From contig NZ_CP018258.1 of assembly GCF_001953175.1 (NCBI RefSeq), forward strand, positions 1-64,000: a stretch of DNA of 64,000 bases. Reading direction: 5' to 3'. Made by a program: the position numbers and the translations under genes. Every line of letters starts with the position of its first letter. Position 1 is the stretch's first letter. Positions 33,027 to 40,470 of the stretch are shown one piece after another. The notes under the pieces were generated by a model. That model was not told the DNA's origin and searched no databases. It saw nothing but the letters and a program-made list of their open reading frames with translations. The stretch is from Dehalogenimonas formicexedens. GTDB taxonomy: Bacteria; Chloroflexota; Dehalococcoidia; Dehalococcoidales; Dehalococcoidaceae.

Positions 33027-33617
33027 TTGTTCGTAAGTTTTTACAGCCTTGTAATCGATCGGGCTTTGAGACGATTACGACAGAGAATTCCCGAATTTGG
33101 TGGAATGAAGCGTGGTGAAAGGGTGCTTGATGTCTGCTGCGGCACCGGAGACCAGGCAACTTATCTTGCTGGTCTCGGCATGGATGCCTACGGGATAGAT
33201 CTTGATCCTAAGATGATCGCCATCGCGGAGCGAAAACGAAAGAAATACGGTAAGGAAAATCTTCATTTCCAACTGGCCGACGCGACGGCGCTGCCCTTTG
33301 AAGATGCCTTTTTCGATTCTTCGACGATATCGCTGGCGCTCCATGAAAAACCATTTGAAACCCAGAAGAAAGTTATCTCCGAGATGCGGCGGGTGACCAA
33401 AAACGGCGGAATGATCATCCTGGCTGACTACCCAGTACCCGCCGGCCGGTTATACCGTTTCGCCGAGATGCTGGTGGGAGGAGAGCATTACGCCTGTTTC
33501 AAAGCCAGTCAATCCCTCGGAGGAATGGACAGCCTGTCGGAGAGCTTTAAGTTACAGGTCGTGAAAAAAGGCCGGGCCATAAACGGTGGGCTTGAACTGT
33601 TGGAAATAAAGAATTGA
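33027..33617 (+). CDS. SAM-dependent class I methyltransferase
   Basis: This 196-residue UbiE/Coq5-like methyltransferase has motif I in VLDVCCGTGDQATYLAG, motif II acidic residue in GIDLDPKMIAIAE, and post-motifs ADATALPFEDAFFD and TKNGGMIILADYP. The substrate is unknown. The TTG start gives a short N-terminus (LFVSFYSLVIDR). The next frame upstream reads SENANFVRKF and would join naturally to YSLVIDR, so a one-base frameshift near 33038 may have removed the original start. It is coupled to the ferredoxin gene 12 bp downstream. Confidence 0.85.
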   Translation: MFVSFYSLVIDRALRRLRQRIPEFGGMKRGERVLDVCCGTGDQATYLAGLGMDAYGIDLDPKMIAIAERKRKKYGKENLHFQLADATALPFEDAFFDSSTISLALHEKPFETQKKVISEMRRVTKNGGMIILADYPVPAGRLYRFAEMLVGGEHYACFKASQSLGGMDSLSESFKLQVVKKGRAINGGLELLEIKN

Positions 33618-33629
33618 GGAGTCGTCTAA

Positions 33630-33836
33630 TTGGAAGATAAAGTAGTAATCGATCCGGAATTATGCACCGGCTGCGGCGTTTGCGCCGTCATGTGCCCCAG
33701 GCAAATCCTCGAGGTCGATCCGGAGACCGGGGTCTGCAAAGTAACCGATCAAAATAAATGCGACCTCCTTGGCGGCTGCGAGTTCCAGTGCCCAACGGGG
33801 GCAATAACGGTACGGAGGCCGGCGGCGTCTCGGTAA
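33630..33836 (+). CDS. Ferredoxin with incomplete second cluster motif
   Basis: This is a 68-residue small iron-sulfur protein. The first motif is complete, CTGCGVCAVMCP. The second reads CDLLGGCEFQCP, where the second cysteine of the usual CxxCxxCxxxCP is a leucine. An extra cysteine lies ten residues before it (GVCKV). The second site may hold a 3Fe-4S cluster, an open 4Fe-4S cluster, or use the extra cysteine. The TTG start has GAGGAG upstream. It forms an operon with the preceding methyltransferase and ends at a strong terminator. Confidence 0.88.
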   Translation: MEDKVVIDPELCTGCGVCAVMCPRQILEVDPETGVCKVTDQNKCDLLGGCEFQCPTGAITVRRPAASR

Positions 33837-33851
33837 CACGTTTTGTACTAG

Positions 33852-33890
33852 ATAAAGAGGCAGGTCTGATGACCTGCCTCTTTATTTTTT
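33852..33890 (+). terminator. Terminator of the methyltransferase-ferredoxin operon
   Basis: ATAAAGAGGCAGGTC with GACCTGCCTCTTTAT forms a 15-bp stem with a 4-nt loop, followed by TTTTTT. It could also serve the convergent gene, since the A-rich side gives T residues on the minus strand. Confidence 0.9.
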
Positions 33891-33925
33891 GGCGAACAAT
33901 TGAAACTAACTACTGAGAGCCGGCG

Positions 33926-35236
33926 CTACAGCGTTTCCTTAACTTTGTCCTTATCCTCGGGCCAGGGGGTAAAAAGTTCATCGATAACGTCCGATCCTTC
34001 GAGCGGAGTCACCGTGAGCAGGCGCTTGGCGGTGTGGGGGTAGCGGGCGATAAACAGCAGTTCGTCTTCCACCAGCGGTTTATGGGAAAGGACATTGGCG
34101 TAGCGCACCAACTCAAGTATTTCCTGGGCTTCTTCTTTGTTCTTGAAGTGCCAGGACATGCGGTCGCTCATGATATGGGAGAAGCCGGAGATGCCGGAAT
34201 ATTCTCCGGCGCAGATCTCACGCCCTGTTTCCACCATTTCCGGGTCGCCGCGGCCGAGTTCTTCGAACCCGTATAGCTCGTAGTTGTGCGGGTCCTTGAG
34301 GACGCCGTCGGCATGGATGCCGGACTCATGAGCGAAGGCGTTGGCGCCGACGCCGGGCTGGTTGATAGGGATGGGGACGCCGAAAGCGTACGAAGCGAAC
34401 TTGGCGATCTTCCAGCTCTTGGTCAGGTCGATGGGATTGCCCAGTTCGTACTTGCCCGCGAAACTTTTGCTTTTGGTCAGGGCCAGCACCGTGGCAACGA
34501 GGTCGGCGTTGCCGGCACGCTCGCCGATGCCATTAAGAGTGGTGTTGATATAGGCGTCCTGGCCGCCGTCGACAACGCCGCGCGCCCCGGCAATCGAGTT
34601 GGCCACGGCCATCCCCAGGTCACCGTGGCAGTGCAGTTCTATGGGCATACCCACTGCTTCAGCCAGTGCGCGGCAGGTATCGTAGATTGAGAAAGGGTCG
34701 TCGTAGCCAAGAGTATCGCAGTAACGTAAACGGGTGGCGCCGTGTTCCCTGGCCGCGAGACCATACTCTGTCAGGTACTCGAGATCGGTTCGGGAACCGT
34801 CTTCGGCGTTGACACCCACGGTCGCGGCGCCGAGCCGATAAGCGGTGTCAACGGCGGCGGTCATCTCCCTGATGACGTCCTTGCGCGTCTTCTTACCCTT
34901 GAACTTGCCGTCGATCATCTGATTGGAGGTCGAGATCGATAAATTGACATGCTTCAGACCCGGCACCATGTGGAAGCCCAGTTCAACGTCGGATGATATG
35001 GCGCGCATCCAGCCTTCCAATCTCAGGGGGGCGATGACCCCGAGTTCGGCCAGGCGAAGGTTGGCGCGCAGGTAGTTGGTTTCATGCTTGGTGGTGGGAA
35101 AACCGAACTCCGACTGGAAAACGCCCATCTCCGAGAGATAGAGGTTGACCATGGTTTTTTCCAGTTTGGAGAGGCCCAGCTTGGCAGTCTGTACGCCGTC
35201 GCGGTTGGTGACATCGATTAAATAAATCTTAGGCAC
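33926..35236 (-). CDS. Re-citrate synthase / homocitrate-synthase-family protein
   Basis: This 436-residue protein belongs to the isopropylmalate/homocitrate synthase family and condenses acetyl-CoA with a 2-oxoacid. It has the N-terminal LIDVTNRDGVQTA (metal Asp and catalytic Arg), the metal histidines in ELHCHGDLGMAVANS, NTTLNGIGERAGNAD and the AHESGIHADGVLK motif. It lacks the leucine-sensing LeuA regulatory domain. A family member in Dehalococcoides, first annotated as homocitrate synthase, was shown to be a Re-citrate synthase, which fills the missing citrate step there. By analogy this is my first choice; homocitrate synthase is the alternative. Confidence 0.85.
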   Translation of the reverse strand: MPKIYLIDVTNRDGVQTAKLGLSKLEKTMVNLYLSEMGVFQSEFGFPTTKHETNYLRANLRLAELGVIAPLRLEGWMRAISSDVELGFHMVPGLKHVNLSISTSNQMIDGKFKGKKTRKDVIREMTAAVDTAYRLGAATVGVNAEDGSRTDLEYLTEYGLAAREHGATRLRYCDTLGYDDPFSIYDTCRALAEAVGMPIELHCHGDLGMAVANSIAGARGVVDGGQDAYINTTLNGIGERAGNADLVATVLALTKSKSFAGKYELGNPIDLTKSWKIAKFASYAFGVPIPINQPGVGANAFAHESGIHADGVLKDPHNYELYGFEELGRGDPEMVETGREICAGEYSGISGFSHIMSDRMSWHFKNKEEAQEILELVRYANVLSHKPLVEDELLFIARYPHTAKRLLTVTPLEGSDVIDELFTPWPEDKDKVKETL

Positions 35237-35288
35237 ATTTCACCTCAATCGTGGCGGTATAGGTGGTAAAATATTATGGTAACATAAT

Positions 35289-35969
35289 ATGCGTATGACC
35301 GGCAAACCTGACACGGGCGAAAAGCTTGCCTCGATCCATGATCATCTCCTGGCCTGCTATGGAAAACAGCACTGGTGGCCGGGCGAAACCTGGTTTGAAA
35401 TCATGGTGGGCGCCATCCTGACCCAATCGGCGGCCTGGGGAAACGTTGAAAAAGCGATCACAAACCTCAAATCCGCGGGGAAGCTTTCACCGTCGGCCGT
35501 CAGGGACCTGCCGATGGTTGACCTCGCCAAAATGGTTTACCCTTCCGGGTATTACAACTCCAAGGCAAAGAAACTCAAAGCGCTGGCTGCGTGGCTTGGT
35601 CTGTATCAGGACGACCTGTCCAGGCTCGACAGTTTTCCGACTGCCGAACTGCGGCAGGAACTCCTCGAAATCCATGGAGTAGGGCCGGAGACCGCCGACG
35701 CAATTTTGCTTTACGTGTTCAAACAGCCGGTATTCGTTATCGATGCTTACACCCGAAGACTATTCAAGCGCCTTGGAATTGAACCACCGGTTGACAGTTA
35801 TGACGGTTGGCAGGGTCTTTTTATGGCTAACCTGCCACACCAAGCCGGGTTATTCGCGGAATACCACGCCCTGATCGTTAAACACGGTAAAGACATCTGC
35901 CGGAAGTCGGCACGCTGCACCGGATGCTGCCTCGGTGACGAATGTTCAGGAGAAGCCGTTCACCGCTAA
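35289..35969 (+). CDS. HhH-GPD DNA glycosylase (MagIII/COG2231-like)
   Basis: This 226-residue endonuclease-III-superfamily protein has the helix-hairpin-helix LLEIHGVGPETADAILLYVF, the catalytic Asp in VIDAYTRRLFKRLG and a C-terminal 4Fe-4S loop (C-x6-C-x2-C-x5-C in CRKSARCTGCCLGDEC). The Lys that makes EndoIII a lyase (usually in GVGRKTA) is replaced by Glu (GVGPETA). It is therefore probably a monofunctional base-excision glycosylase for alkylated purines, as in MagIII. It is divergent from the citrate-synthase-like gene. Confidence 0.87.
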   Translation: MRMTGKPDTGEKLASIHDHLLACYGKQHWWPGETWFEIMVGAILTQSAAWGNVEKAITNLKSAGKLSPSAVRDLPMVDLAKMVYPSGYYNSKAKKLKALAAWLGLYQDDLSRLDSFPTAELRQELLEIHGVGPETADAILLYVFKQPVFVIDAYTRRLFKRLGIEPPVDSYDGWQGLFMANLPHQAGLFAEYHALIVKHGKDICRKSARCTGCCLGDECSGEAVHR

Positions 35970-36334
35970 ACCGGTTCGCTTGGGCGGACCGAGGTGATGT
36001 CGTCCGCCATTTCGACCATTCCCAGGTAGCCCCCCGACGCATCGCGGACGGCCATATACCTGATGCGGATTTTCCGCCCGTCGCTTTTGTCGGTGAAATG
36101 CTCTACCAGGTCACTCGCGCCCGATTTAAAATCGGCGATCATAGTATCAATGGCGGGCCACGATGACTCCTTGTGGCACTCACGAACATCCCTGCCGATG
36201 ATTTCCGGCGGCCGGTTGAAGATGCGGTGACCGGAAAACCAGACGATGCGGTCTTTTTCGTCCATGTAGGTCAGATCGACCGGTAAAGTGTCCAGCATAG
36301 CGGCGATCGTTGAAAGCGACAGGTTTTCAAGCAT
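35966..36334 (-). CDS. PAS-domain sensor-like protein
   Basis: This 122-residue protein is a single PAS domain (MLDTLPVDLTYMDEKDRIVWFSGHRIFNRPPEIIGRD ... VEMADDIT in order), of the kind fused to hemerythrin or DUF438 modules elsewhere. The opening resembles PAS_10. No output domain is present. It may bind a small ligand or heme or work with a separate kinase. The start MLENLSLS at 36334 is preferred to the longer frame. Its stop overlaps the convergent glycosylase stop by 4 bp. Confidence 0.8.
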   Translation of the reverse strand: MLENLSLSTIAAMLDTLPVDLTYMDEKDRIVWFSGHRIFNRPPEIIGRDVRECHKESSWPAIDTMIADFKSGASDLVEHFTDKSDGRKIRIRYMAVRDASGGYLGMVEMADDITSVRPSEPV

Positions 36335-36487
36335 TGGGAACTCTCTGTTTTTTGATGACGAGATAATAACAGCCGGGTCACCGGGGGGGCAAATCACTTA
36401 CCGGCCTGTTGCCGCCGATGCTATAATTTCCTGAAAATCATGAAGGGCCATGGGGGAGCAGCTGTCCCCAGGGCAGCGAGGTGCGAT

Positions 36488-37132
36488 ATGGGGCGTAAAG
36501 AATTCGATTTCAGCGGTTTCACCGGCGTCGAAGCGCGGAACGCGATGAAGCTAGAGGTCAAACGCGGAGACCAGTATGCGGTTGCCCTGGAAGCCGACGA
36601 CCAGGCCTTGAACGATGTCAAGGTCAGCCTTTTCGGCGGGACCCTAACCGCCAAACTTGAGGCTCGCTGGGGCCATATCGGCCTGGTTTTCAAGGGAATT
36701 TCGGCTCCCAAGCTCATCGTCACCATGCCGGAGCTCCGTTCGATCGAACTTGCCGCCGCCAGCAAAGGCGAAATTTCTGGGTTTACGGCGCTCGAGACCT
36801 TCCAGGCAACGCTGTCAGGAGCCAGCACTCTAAGCGGCGATGTCGGCTGCAAACAATTGAAACTGGAAGGCGGCGCGGCGTCCCATTTCGAACTTAACGG
36901 CAGCGCCGATACCGCCGATATCGAACTTACCGCCGCTTCCAACGCTAACCTGGAGAAGATGACAGTCGGCGACGCCAGGATCAAACTCGGCGGGGCAGCC
37001 AGCTTGACCGTCGATGTCAGGGGTAAACTCGACGCCGCCGTTTCCGGAGCCAGCAACCTCAGATGGCTGGGCACGCCGACGCTGGGCGATGTCAAAATCA
37101 CCGGAGCTTCCAGTTTCAGCAAGAAGACTTGA
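36488..37132 (+). CDS. GIN-domain (DUF2807) protein without signal peptide
   Basis: This 214-residue protein is a right-handed beta-type repeat protein of the putative auto-transporter adhesin head GIN domain (DUF2807). It opens KEFDFSGFTGVEARNAMKLEVKRG and has repeated SGAS/GAAS turns (LSGASTLSG, GGAASHFEL, SGASNL, TGASSF). No signal sequence precedes it, unlike its neighbour. GAGGTG lies just upstream of the ATG at 36488. It may act in the cytoplasm or the annotated start may miss an export signal. Confidence 0.82.
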   Translation: MGRKEFDFSGFTGVEARNAMKLEVKRGDQYAVALEADDQALNDVKVSLFGGTLTAKLEARWGHIGLVFKGISAPKLIVTMPELRSIELAAASKGEISGFTALETFQATLSGASTLSGDVGCKQLKLEGGAASHFELNGSADTADIELTAASNANLEKMTVGDARIKLGGAASLTVDVRGKLDAAVSGASNLRWLGTPTLGDVKITGASSFSKKT

Positions 37133-37254
37133 TGCCCCGATAGTTTCCCGTTTTGGCGTTTAGCAAAACTAGCCTAACGGCTGGCAAAATACTCCTCATC
37201 CGCGGGGTGTGCTCAGGTATTGAAGCGCCGATAATGAATGCGGAGGACAGAACC

Positions 37255-38031
37255 ATGATCACAAAAATTTTCGGAATCATACTGGTAGCATCCATGGCGG
37301 TGGCCGGAATAGCCTGCATCCCATTTGGAAGCATTGTCGGCCGCGGACCGGTGGAGACGCGTAACCAGGATTTCAGCGGCTTCACCAAAATCGAGATCTC
37401 TTCAACTTTTAAGGTTGAAGTAGTCCGCGACTCAGGTTATTCGGTCAGCGTCACCACGAACGAGAATATTTTCGGCTACCTGGACTTCTCGCAAGAGGGC
37501 GATACCCTGAAGATCAAACTGAAAGATGGAAGCTACACTGTCGCTTCATTGAAAGCCAGGATTACGGCTCCGGAGATCGCCAGTCTCCAGGTCAGCGGCG
37601 CCTCTTCTGCTTCTTTAAGCGGTTTCACATCGAACGCAAACCTTAAGCTCGTTGCCAGCGGGGCCAGCAGCATAGAACTGGACAGCATTAAATGCGGCGA
37701 TTTGGATGCCAACGTTTCAGGCGCGTCGAAGATCAAGGGCAGCATGGAGACAGGAAACGCCACATTTTTAGTCAGCGGGGCTTCAAACGTCAGCCTCTCC
37801 GGTCAAGGCCGGGATCTCAAAGTCACCTGTTCCGGCGCTTCTCGGGGGAGTCTCAAGGAATTTGCGAGCACGAACGCCAAAGTAAGTTTCTCAGGCGCAT
37901 CCAACGGCGACGTCAGTACCTCCGGCAGGTTGGATGTGACGCTGTCAGGAGCTTCATCGTTGAAGTATTACGGGAATGCCACTCTTGGCGACGTCAATGT
38001 CACCGGAGCCTCATCGCTGAACAAAGGCTAG
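37255..38031 (+). CDS. GIN-domain (DUF2807) lipoprotein
   Basis: This paralogue of the preceding gene has 258 residues. A signal sequence ends in a lipobox-like AGIAC, then the GIN domain begins RNQDFSGFTKIEISSTFKVE. About nine SGAS-type turns repeat through a beta-helix (SGASSASLSG, SGASSIEL, SGASKIKG and so on). GGAGGACAG precedes the ATG at 37255. It should sit on the outside of the membrane. Function is unknown; the family is often found with envelope-stress genes. Confidence 0.87.
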   Translation: MITKIFGIILVASMAVAGIACIPFGSIVGRGPVETRNQDFSGFTKIEISSTFKVEVVRDSGYSVSVTTNENIFGYLDFSQEGDTLKIKLKDGSYTVASLKARITAPEIASLQVSGASSASLSGFTSNANLKLVASGASSIELDSIKCGDLDANVSGASKIKGSMETGNATFLVSGASNVSLSGQGRDLKVTCSGASRGSLKEFASTNAKVSFSGASNGDVSTSGRLDVTLSGASSLKYYGNATLGDVNVTGASSLNKG

Positions 38032-38089
38032 TCAGCGAACCGTATAACCACTTGTGTTCCCGGTTTTTCCGTAATGGTATGATTAAACC

Positions 38090-39433
38090 ATGAAGGCTGA
38101 ATACCATGCGGCGCTGGACTGGCTTTATAGCTTCGTCGATTATGAAGCGGGGCAGCGCCCCCGCGATGAGTCCAGGTATGACCTCAGGCGGGTGAAACTT
38201 TTCCTCGAGCGATTGGGGAATCCCCATCTAAAAGCCAGGACGGTCCACATTGCCGGCAGCAAGGGTAAAGGCTCCACCGCGGCGATGATTTTTGCGGTAT
38301 TGCGGGAAGCCGGTTACAAGACCGGACTTTACACTTCGCCCCACCTGATCGAAACCTACGAGCGCTTCAAGATAGGCGACCATTTCATAGGCGAAGATGA
38401 GTTCATCGTCGAGGTCCAAAAATTGAAGCCGATCGTCGCCGAGATAAATGATCAAGCCCGTTACGGTGAACTCACCACGTTCGAAATAATGACAGTCCTT
38501 GCTTTCGATTATTTTGCGAATAACAAGGTCGATTGGCAGGTCATCGAGGTAGGGTTGGGCGGCAGGCTGGACGCCACCAATGTCGTCGAACCAAATCTCT
38601 CAATAATCACCACGATCAATCTCGAGCACACCGACGTGCTCGGCGACACTATCAAGGAAATAGCTTCAGAAAAAGCCGGGATCATCAAGGCCGGTGTGCC
38701 GGTGGTTTCAGCGCCTCAGGGCGAAGATGCGACCGGGGTCATCCGATCGACCTGCCACAAAATCGCGTCGCCGTTGAGGGTGGCCAGCATTGAAGCCATG
38801 ACCCGGTCCTCTTTCAACGGTGGTTTCCAGATGTTCAACATCCTGGGCAGGCATAATATCTATGACATCAAGTTGCCTTTACTGGGGACTTATCAGCGGA
38901 TAAACTGCGCGGTAGCAGTAGCAGCCCTGGAAGCCCTGATCGACCAGGGAGTTGAGGGTATCACGAAGGAAACGGTTGAACGCGGACTGTCCAGGACGGA
39001 TTGGCCGGGAAGGTTCCAGGTAATTGACCGCGGCCCGCTGGTCATCGTTGACGGCGCGCATAACCCGGCATCATCCATGGAACTTGTCAATTCTCTCGAT
39101 GCTTTCCTGGATGCGGACATGATGCCCCATCCGGCGGTCCTGGTTATAGCGGCTTCGGCCGACAAGGATGTCACCGGCATGGCCGAAGTCCTGGCCCCGG
39201 TTTTTGATGAATTCGTTGTCACGCGCACCAGGCATCCCAGGGGGATGGACGTTAAAATACTGGGCCGAGCCTTCGAAGAACTCGGCAGGAAGGTAAATTA
39301 CACCTCAACCACGGCCGAAGCGCTGGTATTCGCTTCCCAATTGGCGGGCAGCGAAGGCCTGGTATGCGTTACCGGTTCGCTTTTTGCCGTCGGCGAAGCC
39401 CTGGAAATCCGTCCGAACAGAGCGGCCGGATGA
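38090..39433 (+). CDS. folC: Folylpolyglutamate synthase / dihydrofolate synthase
   Basis: FolC adds glutamate to dihydropteroate and to folates. The 447-residue Mur-ligase-family protein has the P-loop HIAGSKGKGSTAAMI, the SPHLIETYERF folate loop, EVGLGGRLDATNV and the VDGAHNPAS motif. TATGATT, about 20 bp before the start, may be its -10 box. It is probably a single-gene transcript. Confidence 0.95.
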   Translation: MKAEYHAALDWLYSFVDYEAGQRPRDESRYDLRRVKLFLERLGNPHLKARTVHIAGSKGKGSTAAMIFAVLREAGYKTGLYTSPHLIETYERFKIGDHFIGEDEFIVEVQKLKPIVAEINDQARYGELTTFEIMTVLAFDYFANNKVDWQVIEVGLGGRLDATNVVEPNLSIITTINLEHTDVLGDTIKEIASEKAGIIKAGVPVVSAPQGEDATGVIRSTCHKIASPLRVASIEAMTRSSFNGGFQMFNILGRHNIYDIKLPLLGTYQRINCAVAVAALEALIDQGVEGITKETVERGLSRTDWPGRFQVIDRGPLVIVDGAHNPASSMELVNSLDAFLDADMMPHPAVLVIAASADKDVTGMAEVLAPVFDEFVVTRTRHPRGMDVKILGRAFEELGRKVNYTSTTAEALVFASQLAGSEGLVCVTGSLFAVGEALEIRPNRAAG

Positions 39434-39446
39434 ATCCCCGGATTAC

Positions 39447-39704
39447 TTAAGCCGGGAATTCGGTGACCCGGGCTTCCTCAGACAACATTGGACCGAGGAC
39501 CTTTTCAAGCGCCATGGTGTGGCAGCAGCGTCCCCAGGTCACGAAGAAATCACAGGAACAATGCCATTGACCGTGTTTCAATTCGGTGGTATGAATATCG
39601 TTTTCGCCGCGGAATTTGCAACTCATGTCGGTGAAGGTGATGCGGTCTTTCTCCTGGGCGTAGCGGTTGGCTTTTTCAATTTTCCCGATCAGGCTTGAAT
39701 ACAT
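39447..39704 (-). CDS. SWIM zinc-finger protein
   Basis: This 85-residue protein consists largely of a SWIM domain with ligands CxC then CxH: WHCSCDFFVTWGRCCHTMALEKVL. An N-terminal amphipathic helix precedes it. It probably binds nucleic acid or a protein; the role is unknown. GGAGGAG precedes the ATG at 39704. It is convergent with folC. Confidence 0.87.
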   Translation of the reverse strand: MYSSLIGKIEKANRYAQEKDRITFTDMSCKFRGENDIHTTELKHGQWHCSCDFFVTWGRCCHTMALEKVLGPMLSEEARVTEFPA

Positions 39705-39937
39705 TTTCTCCTCCTGACTCGTTTAATAGTAAATTAAAAAGCACCGGCGCGGGATACGCGACAGTGCTTCAGCACACATTTACCCGGGGACCGACTACTC
39801 GCATGGCGGGAAGTACCTCTGGATGTTCACAACCCCATTTTACCCCCGGCGGCGGTACTCCGTCTAGGGGTTTTTCGAAATTATTTTTCAGGAATTTTCA
39901 TAGTAAGCCCGGCTCGGGAGGGGACAAAATGAGACCT

Positions 39938-40186
39938 CTACGGAGTGAAAAGGGCGGCGGAAAGGGCATCTTTTTCGATCGCCGTAAAAGCGGCGATCTC
40001 AGCCAGCACGTTGTTCAGGGTGGCCATGCGCAGAAGCCGGCCGGTGGTTAACGTGATGTGGTGTTCCCTGCCCGATTGGGTTGAGGTGAGTTTCACGTGA
40101 CAACCGGTTTGCCGGGTGATGGAGTAACCATAAAACGACAACCGCCTTGCCAGATCCTGACCGCCTACGTCCCTTGGCAGTCTCAC
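39938..40186 (-). CDS. HicA-family toxin-like protein
   Basis: This 82-residue protein resembles HicA mRNA interferases: RLPRDVGGQDLARRLSFYGY, then the active-site histidine in TRQTGCHVKLT (family GSH), then HHITLTTGRLLRMATLNNVLAEIA (the PxH-L-x-GTL-x-x-I pattern). It starts inside the stop of the upstream HicB-like gene (ATGA overlap), so the pair is coupled. It is probably a type II toxin-antitoxin module with the antitoxin gene first. Confidence 0.83.
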   Translation of the reverse strand: MRLPRDVGGQDLARRLSFYGYSITRQTGCHVKLTSTQSGREHHITLTTGRLLRMATLNNVLAEIAAFTAIEKDALSAALFTP

Positions 40187-40389
40187 GATAAAATGACCTC
40201 ATCTTTCTGCAGGTGGAGCCGGACGACAGGCGGCGCAGCCCCATAACCGAAGTGGCAAGCCAGGGCGTCGCGGACCTGCGACTTCAACTCATCGAAAGTA
40301 TCCGCCTCGGTGAAAATTGGCGAGCCTAGGGCCCGGGCGGTGAAGCCGCCCTCGGGGTCTTCCTGAACCATAAAGATAATTTCGTTCAT
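40183..40389 (-). CDS. HicB-like antitoxin
   Basis: This 68-residue protein has the HicB-type opening EIIFMVQEDPEGGFTARALG and the helix DTFDELKSQVRDALACHFG, then a short C-terminal strand. It lacks a separate DNA-binding domain. It overlaps the HicA-like gene by 4 bp. Short partners of this kind with HicA are common; they are often misnamed after a dehydrogenase subunit. Confidence 0.8.
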   Translation of the reverse strand: MNEIIFMVQEDPEGGFTARALGSPIFTEADTFDELKSQVRDALACHFGYGAAPPVVRLHLQKDEVILS

Positions 40390-40470
40390 AATTACATTCG
40401 CGCGATGAAGCCAAGATTAAGGAATAAAGCGAGAATTGTCAATACACGGGCCAGAGTAGGCTAATCGCGA

